Positions 15,341-22,196 of a stretch of DNA of 24,059 nucleotides are shown in pieces (positions within the stretch are counted from its first letter, which is position 1; the number at the start of each line of letters is the position of its first letter). Origin of the DNA: Actinobacteria bacterium UBA3086 (GTDB lineage Bacteria > Actinomycetota > Coriobacteriia > Anaerosomatales > UBA3086); assembly GCA_002367305.1 (NCBI GenBank), contig DFBG01000004.1:1-24059 (forward strand), written 5' to 3'. The translations under genes and the position numbers were made by a program. The notes beneath the pieces were generated by a model. That model was not told the origin of the DNA. It saw nothing but the letters and a program-made list of their open reading frames with translations, and did no database searches.

Positions 15341-15820
15341 ATGTATGACTATGGCAGGCGTGGCGGCGGTGTTCTTGGTGCTTTCATCCTTGGAGGCTTG
15401 GTTGGCGCCGTTCTGGGGCTTCTCTTCTCGCCGAGAACCGGCAAGGAGAATCGCGACTTGATCGCGGACAAGGCCACAGAGTACTGGGATGACGGCAAGG
15501 ATCTCTACGAGACCGGTCGCGACAAGGCCACGGATGTGTTCGAGACCAGTCGTGCCAAGGTGACCGATATCTACGAGACCGGTCGCGAGACTGCGACTGA
15601 GAAGACAGAGGATCTCCGTGCCAAGATCGACGAGGCACGCGGTCGGCTCAAGGATCAGGTCGAGTACGCGACAGATGTTGCACGTGACAAGGTCGCGCAT
15701 GCGAGCAAGGATGCCAAGGAAGTAGTTGCCAAGGCAGGGGAGAAGGCCCAGGACACGTTGGACCTGGTCGCCGAGAAGGCTTCCTCGCCCGAGGGCGAAG
15801 AGTCGACTCCCGCGTTCTAG
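15341..15820 (+). CDS. YtxH-like membrane-anchored protein with 11-residue helical repeats
   Basis: ATG 15341 follows ACGGAGG and gives 159 residues. A glycine-rich hydrophobic helix (residues 8-29) ending in LLFSPRTGKE is the signature of the YtxH family (PF12732). The remainder is a highly charged helix without prolines until the tail. Residues 54-97 contain four consecutive 11-residue repeats (DLYETGRDKAT, DVFETSRAKVT, DIYETGRETAT, then a divergent copy), the periodicity seen in LEA/apolipoprotein-type amphipathic helices. YtxH proteins are linked to general stress in Firmicutes; the molecular role is unknown. It starts 53 bases after ddl and is followed by a hairpin, so it may be an independent unit. 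Confidence 0.82.
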   Translation: MYDYGRRGGGVLGAFILGGLVGAVLGLLFSPRTGKENRDLIADKATEYWDDGKDLYETGRDKATDVFETSRAKVTDIYETGRETATEKTEDLRAKIDEARGRLKDQVEYATDVARDKVAHASKDAKEVVAKAGEKAQDTLDLVAEKASSPEGEESTPAF

Positions 15821-15844
15821 GATTCGCTGGCACGAGTATTTGGG

Positions 15845-15872
15845 GGACCGACCGGAAGATGACGGTCGGTCC
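15845..15872 (+). terminator. Hairpin after the YtxH-like gene, probable terminator
   Basis: GGACCGACCG (15845-15854) and CGGTCGGTCC (15863-15872) form a perfect 10-bp stem with an eight-base loop. It is followed by TTCATGTAT, a weak T tract, so termination may be partial, leaving read-through into the PRC-barrel gene. Confidence 0.5.
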
Positions 15873-15893
15873 TTCATGTATGGAAGGGATCAC

Positions 15894-16625
15894 ATGCCCA
15901 CCATCCGCAATCTGGAGGGACGTCGGATCACAAGCCCCAGGAGCAAGAGCCCGGGGCTGATCGAGTACGTCCTGTTCCATCCGGAGGAGCCTCGCGTCGT
16001 GGGTTTTCAGGTGCAGCCCGACCCGGTGCTCTACCTGATCAACCCGCCTGTCCGCTTCGTGAGGTTGTCTGCACTCGAGATCACCGATGAGGCGGTCTCG
16101 CTGGTGGACCACAAGGCGGCTTGGGGTTCATCGGCGCAGAAGGAGATGGGCTTCTCCTGGGAAACGACCGTGATCTGGCGAGGTATGCCGGTTCATGAGA
16201 TCGGCGGCGAGGACGTGGGCTTCGTGGGCGATGCCGATTTCAGGAGCTCCGACGGAACCTTGCGCGCCATGTTGCTCACGCGGGGTCTTGCTGAGGACGC
16301 TGCGGCAGGAACCCGCGAGGTGCCCGCCGAGAGAATCCGTGGTTTCGACGGGGACATGGTGCGTATCGAACGTATCCGGGACATTGGGCTCGAGGGCGGG
16401 GCAGCCGCCGCAGCCGGGCACAGCGCCGCTGTCGCCGGAGCGGCTGCCGGAAAGGCCGCCCGCAAGGCCGCCACGACGGCAGCGGTCGCAGGCAAGGTGG
16501 CGGGCAAGGCGGCAGTCAAAGTGGCACGCGAGTCCGAGACGGGTCGAAAAGCCATAGGGGCGCTTCGTACCTTTGGCAAGAAGGCACTCGACGCGATGGC
16601 TCTTGAGGACGACGATGACAAGTAG
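15894..16625 (+). CDS. PRC-barrel domain protein with Ala/Gly/Lys-rich C-terminal tail
   Basis: ATG 15894 has GGAAGGG six bases upstream and gives 243 residues; an in-frame ATG at 15876 is an alternative. Two PRC-barrel-like beta modules are visible. The first is residues 1-70, beginning IRNLEGRRIT and containing VGFQV. The second is about residues 100-165, WRGMPVHEIGGEDVGFVGD followed by DGTLRAMLLTRG and VPAERIRGFDGDMVRI. PRC barrels bind proteins or RNA and occur in photosynthetic reaction-centre H subunits and RimM. Residues 172-236 are a low-complexity tail of Ala, Gly and Lys with AGKAA- and AGKVA-type steps, ending in an acidic EDDDDK. The tail could be a membrane-surface or nucleic-acid-binding helix; the function is unknown. 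It lies between two stress-type small genes. Confidence 0.78.
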   Translation: MPTIRNLEGRRITSPRSKSPGLIEYVLFHPEEPRVVGFQVQPDPVLYLINPPVRFVRLSALEITDEAVSLVDHKAAWGSSAQKEMGFSWETTVIWRGMPVHEIGGEDVGFVGDADFRSSDGTLRAMLLTRGLAEDAAAGTREVPAERIRGFDGDMVRIERIRDIGLEGGAAAAAGHSAAVAGAAAGKAARKAATTAAVAGKVAGKAAVKVARESETGRKAIGALRTFGKKALDAMALEDDDDK

Positions 16626-16720
16626 CCTCTTCCGCCCCTCGGCGTTCACTCTGCAGCGTATACTGGGAACGCGGTCCCCGTTCTGAGATCGCACTGGACC
16701 AATCACTCGGGAGTGTCTCG

Positions 16721-17353
16721 ATGTCTCGAAGATTCAAACCTCTCACGCTCGACAGACTCGGCGCACTTCCGTTGCCGTGTGCGTCGTGTGTCTTCTGGGA
16801 GTCGGCTGAAGCTCTTGAACCCGTATGTGGGAAGGCGTGCGACGCCGATCTGCTGAGGGATTGGTTTGAGACGGTCACCTCCGAATGGGGCGAATGTGGC
16901 CGAGTGGCTGCCGAGGACGATGAGGTGCTCGGCTTCATCAAGTACGCGCCTGCTCGCTATTTCCCCCAGACCCATCACTTCTCGGGCGAGGTGGATAAGG
17001 ATGCCGTTCTGCTCGCCTGCCTGCACATTCGCGACGATGCTCGTCGACGTGGTCTGGGGCAGGTGCTTCTGCAGACGGCTCTTCGGGATCTCGCGTATCG
17101 GGGCGAGCGCACGCTCTATGCGTATTGCTGCGCGTTCCCCGCGGACATGAGCACCATGCCCGTCGTCGGCATGGAGTTCCTCCTGCGACACGGATTCACC
17201 GTGCACTCGCCGCATCCGCGCTTTCCGTTGATGCGACTCGATCTGCGCGCGACACTGCCTTGGGCGGAGAATCTCGAGGCGGTATTGGAGTCGCTCCGCA
17301 TACCATTGCGCAGACCGCAGGGTGTTCCAACGACCTTTTCCGCACCGGAGTGA
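16721..17353 (+). CDS. GNAT family N-acetyltransferase
   Basis: The 210-residue protein has the GNAT acetyl-CoA fold. The motif A segment LLACLHIRDDARRRGLGQVLLQTALRDLAYRG (about residues 96-127) carries the R/Q-x-x-G-x-G/A pyrophosphate loop as RRGLGQ. Later strands include TLYAYC and a GMEFLLRHGFTV segment that matches the motif B helix and the following strand. The acceptor substrate is not identifiable. The N-terminus has four cysteines spaced C20-x2-C23 and C36-x3-C40, possibly a metal site. ATG 16721 follows GGGAG. The YbaK gene starts ten bases after the stop, so the two are likely co-transcribed. Confidence 0.88.
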   Translation: MSRRFKPLTLDRLGALPLPCASCVFWESAEALEPVCGKACDADLLRDWFETVTSEWGECGRVAAEDDEVLGFIKYAPARYFPQTHHFSGEVDKDAVLLACLHIRDDARRRGLGQVLLQTALRDLAYRGERTLYAYCCAFPADMSTMPVVGMEFLLRHGFTVHSPHPRFPLMRLDLRATLPWAENLEAVLESLRIPLRRPQGVPTTFSAPE

Positions 17354-17363
17354 TGGGAGCCGC

Positions 17364-17855
17364 ATGTCAGCTCAGGAAACGCCTCGCAAGCAAGGCTCCA
17401 AGGAGCGTGTTGAGCAGTTTCTGGAGGCACGTGGCCTCCATGAGGGGATCGTCCATTTCGATCAGTCCACCAAGACCGCGCAGATGGCCGCCGACGCCGT
17501 GGGGTGCGAACTCGGTCAGATCGTGAAGTCGCTGGTCTTCGTCGTAGACGACACGCCGACGCTTGCATTGGTCGCCGGTGATCGCCGAGGAGACACCAAG
17601 GTGATCGCGCACGAGATCGGTGGGAGCAAGGCGAAGTTCGCTGATCCTGAAACCGTGCGCGCTGCAACAGGCTATGCGATCGGTGGCGTGTCTCCATTCG
17701 ACCTGCCGGACGAACTCCCCGTGCTCATCGACGACTCATTGAGCCGTTTCGAGATCGTGTATCCCGCTGCGGGCACTCCTTCGTCGGCTGTTCGCCTGAC
17801 GCGACCGCAACTTCTGGAGATCAGCGGGGGCAGAGTCGCTTCGATCTCGCAGTAG
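17364..17855 (+). CDS. YbaK/EbsC-type aminoacyl-tRNA deacylase
   Basis: YbaK-family proteins hydrolyse mischarged tRNAs, classically Cys-tRNA(Pro), to protect translation fidelity. The 163-residue protein has the family core: HFDQSTKTAQMAADAVG, the IVKSLVF strand with catalytic-site lysine K55, AGDRRGDTKV, and the GYAIGGVSPF motif (residues 103-112) typical of YbaK rather than the ProRS INS domain. The substrate tRNA may differ in this branch. ATG 17364 has GGGAG at 17355-17359. It is the last plus-strand gene of this block and converges with the minus-strand cyclo-ligase 18 bases on; no strong terminator is seen between them. Confidence 0.9.
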   Translation: MSAQETPRKQGSKERVEQFLEARGLHEGIVHFDQSTKTAQMAADAVGCELGQIVKSLVFVVDDTPTLALVAGDRRGDTKVIAHEIGGSKAKFADPETVRAATGYAIGGVSPFDLPDELPVLIDDSLSRFEIVYPAAGTPSSAVRLTRPQLLEISGGRVASISQ

Positions 17856-17873
17856 CGTTTCTGCGGCTGGAGA

Positions 17874-18452
17874 TCAGGCGTGTGTGACCGTGGGTGTCAC
17901 GATCGCGTCGAGGGTCCTATCGTGCGGCTCCACAGGAACGCGTTCGGCCAGCTGCCCGTCGAAACAGATCCCCACGGTGTAGGCCTGCGGCATGCGTTCC
18001 AGGAGGCGGTCATAGAAGCCGCCTCCGTAGCCGACGCGTCCGCCGTGAGAGTCGAAGGCCACACCGGGTACGATCACGAGGTCCACCTCATGCGGTGCGA
18101 CGGGCGGGGCTTGAGGGTGCGGCTCCAGGATGCCGAAGAGGCTCGGTTCGAGCTCGGACTCACCATCTATCTCATGGAGCGTGAGCACCCCTGGGCCTTC
18201 TACCCGTGGGTACACGACCCTGACCCCACGTGCGCGCAGTTCTCTGACTGCTGCGATCGGGTCGATCTCCTCGGGCGTGGAGCTGTAGACGAGTGCCGTT
18301 CGCACACCGATCACGCGAGGCAGGTCCAGCAGGCGCCAGCATGCTTCGGCGGAGAGCGATGCGCGCTGGAAGTCGGGGACGGACTGCCGGGCCGAACGAG
18401 CGCGCAGTCGGATACGAGCTTTCTCTCTGCTGGGATTGGAGTGAGGACTCAT
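17874..18452 (-). CDS. 5-formyltetrahydrofolate cyclo-ligase
   Basis: This enzyme uses MgATP to convert 5-formyl-THF to 5,10-methenyl-THF, returning an inactive folate to the one-carbon pool. The 192-residue length is normal. Signatures are an N-terminal basic helix (SREKARIRLRARS), YSSTPEEIDP in the position of the substrate loop, and the ATP-site motif PGVAFDSHGGRVGYGGGFYDRLL, followed by the VEPHDRTLDAIVT terminus. The start codon lies one base after the stop of the Nramp-like gene (TGA c ATG), so it should be translated from the M-box-controlled transcript, although internal promoters cannot be excluded. Confidence 0.92.
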   Translation of the reverse strand: MSPHSNPSREKARIRLRARSARQSVPDFQRASLSAEACWRLLDLPRVIGVRTALVYSSTPEEIDPIAAVRELRARGVRVVYPRVEGPGVLTLHEIDGESELEPSLFGILEPHPQAPPVAPHEVDLVIVPGVAFDSHGGRVGYGGGFYDRLLERMPQAYTVGICFDGQLAERVPVEPHDRTLDAIVTPTVTHA

Positions 18453-18453
18453 G

Positions 18454-19704
18454 TCAGCCCCATCCCAGAAGCGTCATGACGACGAGTGCGATGGTGAGAG
18501 CGGCGACCACGAGCACCGTGGCCCACGAGAATGCGTTGTAGACCGGCCCGCTCGCGTGGCGTCCCATGATTCGTCGGTCATTGGCGATCTTGATCATATA
18601 GACCAGGAGCACCGGCAGCAGGACTCCACCGATCGCCTGCGAGAAGACCATGATGGCGATGAGATTCAATCCGGGAATGAGGATGAAGGCGGCGCCGAAG
18701 ACGATCACGAAGGTGTAGATGGCGTTGAATGCGGGAGCCTCCGACCAGCTTCGGTCAATCCCACGCTCCCAGCCGAACGCTTCGCAGATGGCATAGGCCG
18801 CGGTGAGCGGGAGCACGCACGCGGCGAGAAGGGACGCTGAGCCCAGTCCCAGTGCGAAGAGCGCCGTAGCGTACTGCCCGGCTACGGGCTCCAGTGCGAG
18901 GGCGGCTCCAGCAGCGTTCTCGATCGTGACGCCGGCGGGGTGCAGGACGGTTCCCGTGGTGACCACGATCGCCCATGCGATGACACCGGCGGCGACCGTT
19001 CCGGCGATCACGTCGATCCGCTGCATGGGGATGTCCTTCTCGGTCAAGCCTTTGTCGACCACATTGGCCTGCTGGAAGAACTGCATCCAGGGGGCGATGG
19101 TGGTGCCGATCGAGGCGATGACGAGCACGATGAACGCGCGCGTGGGGATGAATGTTGGGATCACGGTGGCGCGCGCGACCTCGCCCCAGTCCGGCTTGGC
19201 GAGGAACATGGCGGCGATGTAGGCGATGAACACCGCGGAGAGCGCCAGCAGGACCTTCTCCACGTTGCGATACGAGCCTCTGACGACGAGGAGCCAGACC
19301 ACGAGCGCGGCGACCGGTACGGTCACGAAGCGGGATACACCCATGATGCTGGTGGCCGCGGCGATTCCTGCGAACTCCGAGACCGAGGTGGCCATGTTGG
19401 AGAAGAGCAGCAGCATCATGGCGAAGAGGGAGGGGCGCAGTCCGAAACGTTCACGAATGAGCGCAGCGAAGCCCTTACCGGTGACGGCGCCCATGCGACT
19501 CACGGTCTCCTGCACGAGTGCGAGTAGCAGCGTCATGATCGGGATCAACCAGAGTGTGGCATAGCCAAAGCTTGAGCCGGCGACCGAGAAGGTCGAGATT
19601 CCGCCGGCGTCGTTGCCGGCCATGGCCGTGAGCATCCCCGGTCCAATGATCGCGAGCAGGGTCATCAGTCGGTTGCGTCGCTTGGTCTCTCGGTCGGGTG
19701 TCAT
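18454..19704 (-). CDS. Nramp-superfamily divalent metal transporter, probable Mg2+ type
   Basis: The 416-residue protein has about 11 hydrophobic helices and the Nramp fold start GPGMLTAMAGNDAGGIS. The classical TM1 metal-binding DPGN motif reads D32-A-G-G35 here: the aspartate is retained and the asparagine lost. In TM6 the usual MPHN segment reads A204-P-W206, losing the methionine that selects transition metals in Mn/Fe Nramps. Such substitutions fit a distinct clade that includes Nramp-related magnesium transporters. It lies 28 bases after an MgtE-like gene and both are downstream of an M-box riboswitch, which strongly supports Mg2+ as substrate, although transport was not shown here. It is a plasma-membrane protein, transcribed with the folate cyclo-ligase gene. 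Confidence 0.88.
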   Translation of the reverse strand: MTPDRETKRRNRLMTLLAIIGPGMLTAMAGNDAGGISTFSVAGSSFGYATLWLIPIMTLLLALVQETVSRMGAVTGKGFAALIRERFGLRPSLFAMMLLLFSNMATSVSEFAGIAAATSIMGVSRFVTVPVAALVVWLLVVRGSYRNVEKVLLALSAVFIAYIAAMFLAKPDWGEVARATVIPTFIPTRAFIVLVIASIGTTIAPWMQFFQQANVVDKGLTEKDIPMQRIDVIAGTVAAGVIAWAIVVTTGTVLHPAGVTIENAAGAALALEPVAGQYATALFALGLGSASLLAACVLPLTAAYAICEAFGWERGIDRSWSEAPAFNAIYTFVIVFGAAFILIPGLNLIAIMVFSQAIGGVLLPVLLVYMIKIANDRRIMGRHASGPVYNAFSWATVLVVAALTIALVVMTLLGWG

Positions 19705-19732
19705 GGTTCAGCTCTCCTCGGCTGTTCGCGCG

Positions 19733-21544
19733 CTAGAAGCGCACGACCTCGAAGAGCCAGGTGGCAACGCCCAGATACGCGGCGATTCCCGCCAAGGCCA
19801 CGCCTGCGGAGATGAGCATGCTCGGCGCGCGCCATCCCGTTCCGTCACGCTTGAGCGCGAGGTAGGGGAGTACGGCTCCGAGTGCGGCCATGAGCACCAC
19901 GGTCACCGCGATCGCGACGGCAACGGAGACAGCCGCCTCCAGAGGGCGCTCGATAAGCTCGAGTACGCCGAACGCGATGAGACCGCTGACCGCGCCCAAA
20001 AGGACCCCGGCGACCATGTCGATGGCGAGCTGGCGCATGAACGGGGGGCGTTCGTCGACGCTTCCGGCATCGATCATGACGGCGAGCGAGTGGCTGGAGA
20101 TGTCCTCGGCCATACGGATCACCAGGGGCAGGAACAGAACGACCGAGACGAACCCGGTGAAGTTGTCGGAGAAGATGCTCAGCAGAAGCGCCGCGCCAAC
20201 ACCCAAGAAGGCCCAAACGATGAGCCAGCCGGACTTCTGCCCCAGCCAACTCCAGGGTCCAGAGCTCGTCCATCGGCTCATGGACCCGGTGGCGAGCGCG
20301 AGGTCCTCGGCGGACTCCTCCTCCATGACCTCGAGAGCGTCGTCAACGGTGACTATGCCGATGAGGGCATCGTTCTCGTCGACAACGGGGAGGGCGAGCA
20401 GGTCGTACTTGCTCATCATCTCCGCGACGTCCTCTTGATCGTCGTCGACGCCTACCTTGAAGACCTCATAGTCCATGAACTCGGCGATGGGTGTGTCGGG
20501 TGAGGAAATGATGAGGTCTCGCAGGGAGATCACGCCGATGAGGCGATGCTCGTTCTCGACCACGTAGATGTAGTAGACGGCCTCGTGCTCGGCAGCATCG
20601 CTTCGAAGGTGGTCGATGACCTGCTGGACGGTCATGTCTTCGGTCACCGTGGTGACCTCCGGGGTCATGATGCCGCCCGCCGTCTTCTCCTTGTAGCCGA
20701 GCAGGCTCCGAACGGCCCGAGACTCGTTGACCCCCATGAGGTGCAGGAGAGCTTCAGCCTTGTCGTAGGGAAGGTCACCGATGATGTCCGCGGCGTCGTC
20801 CGGGTCCATCATTTCGAGAATGTCCGACGCGCGTTGATCGGTGAAGTCGTCGATGATGTCCGCCTGGAACTCGTCCTCGAGCTCGGAGATGGCCTCGGCG
20901 GCCTGCTCGTTGGCTAGGTGCGCGAACACTTTGCCGCGCTGCGAAGCGGAGAGTACCTCGAGGATGTCGGCCACGTCAGCGGGATGCAGTTCGTGCAGAC
21001 GACGGTGGGTCACGGAGAGCTGGACATGAGACAGGTCACGATCCAGAAGGTCCATGTAGTTCCAAGCGATGATCGTCTCGTGGATCTTCTTTCCAAACAG
21101 GCTGGCAACGGAGACCGCGGCGCGTTCGACTGCAGGGGAGATGCCTCTCAGGATGCCGCGCAAACCCACTTCGGCGCCCAGTAGCCGCAACTCATTCTGA
21201 GATTCCGAGAGCTTGAGGTCGTTGACGCGTACGACCTTCTTGCCCTGAGTGTCCACGATCTGCTTATTGAGGAGGTCTCGGGCCAGGAGCACTTCGTCGG
21301 GCTGCAGGTAGGAGAAGCGGATCTTGGGTTGATCCGCCTTGAGGGTGATCGCGTCGTCATCGAGTGAGTCGACCCACTTGCGCCACGACAGCATGAACGG
21401 CGTCTTGTCGGGCCCCTGAAAGGCGAGAGAGGTGACGCGCGGAAACACCTCGCCGGTGGCGATGGCTATGTCGCTGATGGTGCCGATCTCGGTGCCCGAG
21501 GCATCGATGACAGGTGTACCCAGCATGCTGGTCAAATAGATCAT
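19733..21544 (-). CDS. MgtE-like protein: PRC-barrel, MgtE-N and CBS domains with divergent membrane domain
   Basis: The 603-residue protein is longer than classical MgtE (about 450). Residues 1-165 form two PRC-barrel-like units (LTSMLGTPVIDASGTEIG, ARDLLNKQIVDTQGKKV). Residues 180-290 are the acidic MgtE N domain (LHPADVADILE, MDPDDAADIIGDLP). Residues 290-410 are paired CBS domains, and 438-600 hold five membrane helices. In MgtE the N and CBS domains bind Mg2+ and gate the channel. The usual pore motif (P-x5-GGNxGxQ) reads FLPLVIRMAEDISSHS here, and the TM5 aspartate region (TTxxD) reads LISAG, so the classical selectivity filter is missing. ATG 21544 has GGGAGGGAG upstream. It is the first gene after the M-box leader. 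Confidence 0.9.
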   Translation of the reverse strand: MIYLTSMLGTPVIDASGTEIGTISDIAIATGEVFPRVTSLAFQGPDKTPFMLSWRKWVDSLDDDAITLKADQPKIRFSYLQPDEVLLARDLLNKQIVDTQGKKVVRVNDLKLSESQNELRLLGAEVGLRGILRGISPAVERAAVSVASLFGKKIHETIIAWNYMDLLDRDLSHVQLSVTHRRLHELHPADVADILEVLSASQRGKVFAHLANEQAAEAISELEDEFQADIIDDFTDQRASDILEMMDPDDAADIIGDLPYDKAEALLHLMGVNESRAVRSLLGYKEKTAGGIMTPEVTTVTEDMTVQQVIDHLRSDAAEHEAVYYIYVVENEHRLIGVISLRDLIISSPDTPIAEFMDYEVFKVGVDDDQEDVAEMMSKYDLLALPVVDENDALIGIVTVDDALEVMEEESAEDLALATGSMSRWTSSGPWSWLGQKSGWLIVWAFLGVGAALLLSIFSDNFTGFVSVVLFLPLVIRMAEDISSHSLAVMIDAGSVDERPPFMRQLAIDMVAGVLLGAVSGLIAFGVLELIERPLEAAVSVAVAIAVTVVLMAALGAVLPYLALKRDGTGWRAPSMLISAGVALAGIAAYLGVATWLFEVVRF

Positions 21545-21699
21545 GCGTTCTCCCTCCCAGGGGGCCGCTCATGTGACTCGAGCGGCGACCGCGGCGGGTC
21601 GTGTGGCGGGTCCGACCCGTCTCACCAGGAGGGGGTCGAACCTACGGACTTAATGGTGTCACTTAGGTCCTCATCTATTGACTACAGTCCTGACTCAAC
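21545..21699 (-). other. 155-base segment between M-box terminator and MgtE-like start
   Basis: This untranslated part of the leader holds the GGGAGGGAG ribosome site near its 3' end and a near-palindrome CGGGTC-c-GACCCG at 21607-21619. No ORF with a ribosome site, tRNA or second riboswitch was recognised. It is longer than needed for an M-box expression platform. Confidence 0.5.
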
Positions 21700-21734
21700 A
21701 AAAAGACCCCTGCCCGACGAGAGGGCGAGGGGTC
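21700..21734 (-). terminator. M-box expression-platform terminator
   Basis: Read on the minus strand, GACCCCT (21734-21728) pairs with AGGGGTC (21711-21705) and an inner CCC/GGG extends the stem. Five Ts (21704-21700) follow. It sits at the 3' end of the M-box leader and 155 bases before the MgtE-like start, as expected for a Mg2+-induced OFF switch. Confidence 0.88.
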
Positions 21735-21799
21735 GCATCTTCCGCACGCGCGGAACGACCTGCGAGGGCCTTGGCCTCTCAGGTCATATGCGCCCAGTC

Positions 21800-21957
21800 C
21801 CTCGTCGGAGGTTTTGGCACTGTACGACGTAGGATCCACCAGGATCCAGCCACCTTAGCCGCCCCCTTAAGCCGGGAGAGGCTGTTCTACCCATTGGCGT
21901 CTCTCGACATTTCCGGGCAGTGGCCTGTGTTCGTACAGGAGCCGCACCTTAACGGAC
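21800..21957 (-). promoter_or_regulatory. M-box (ykoK) magnesium riboswitch aptamer
   Basis: On the minus strand three blocks match the M-box consensus in the right order and spacing. The 5' block is GTTAAGGTGCGGCTCCTGTA (near 21953-21934). The core, CTGCCCGGAAATGTCGAGAG followed by ACGCCAATGGGT and AACAG, occupies 21920-21882. The 3' block, TACAGTGCCAAAACCTCCGA, lies near 21824-21805. M-box RNAs fold when several Mg2+ ions bind, and then usually terminate transcription of Mg transport genes. Here the RNA lies between a good promoter and a terminator ahead of the MgtE-like/Nramp-like operon, a textbook arrangement. Assignment is by sequence pattern; a covariance-model search would settle the boundaries. 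Confidence 0.95.
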
Positions 21958-22000
21958 GGAGCATTCCTGTGGTGTCAATTGCTCGCACGCGAGCGTGCTG

Positions 22001-22029
22001 ATTGTAGGGGATTCGCAGGTCAGACGCAA
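22001..22029 (-). promoter_or_regulatory. Promoter of the M-box/magnesium operon
   Basis: On the minus strand TTGCGT (22029-22024) and TACAAT (22006-22001) are exactly 17 bases apart. Transcription would start near 21994, about 40 bases before the M-box aptamer. Confidence 0.7.
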
Positions 22030-22196
22030 CAAACGCCCCCGGGCGTCTCTGAGCGGGTTTGAGGTTGAGCGCAAAGGGAACGAATTCGAGTGCGGGCGAG
22101 TTAAGCCCGCATTTGCCCTCGGGGGAGGGCGTGGGGGAGGTGGTGCCTCTTGATACTGCGCGTTCGTATCCGACGCAACTTCAAGGAGGTTACCAA
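22030..22196 (+). other. Cytochrome upstream region with hairpins and G-rich stretch
   Basis: This intergenic stretch holds ACGCCC-cc-GGGCGT (22033-22046), TGCGGGC/GCCCGCA (22091-22097 and 22105-22111, followed by TTTG), and GCCCTC-GGGG-GAGGGC (22115-22130) followed by another G run. A strong AAGGAGG at 22183-22189 serves the cytochrome start. TTGATA at 22150-22155 resembles a -35 box, but I see no -10 at proper spacing. Confidence 0.4.

Noticed and set aside
16659..16664. TATACT before the GNAT gene as a -10 element
   Set aside because: The corresponding -35 region (near 16636-16641) has no resemblance to TTGACA, and there is no TG extension.
19613..20503. Plus-strand open frame of 296 codons across the MgtE-like gene
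   Set aside because: Composition is rich in Asp, Glu, Gly, Arg and His without domain signals. The minus-strand MgtE-like and Nramp-like genes explain the region.
21615..21700. A GGTTCGA-like T-loop sequence on the minus strand suggesting a tRNA gene between the M-box terminator and the MgtE-like start
   Set aside because: The flanking bases do not form a five-base T stem, and no acceptor, D or anticodon stem of tRNA geometry could be built.
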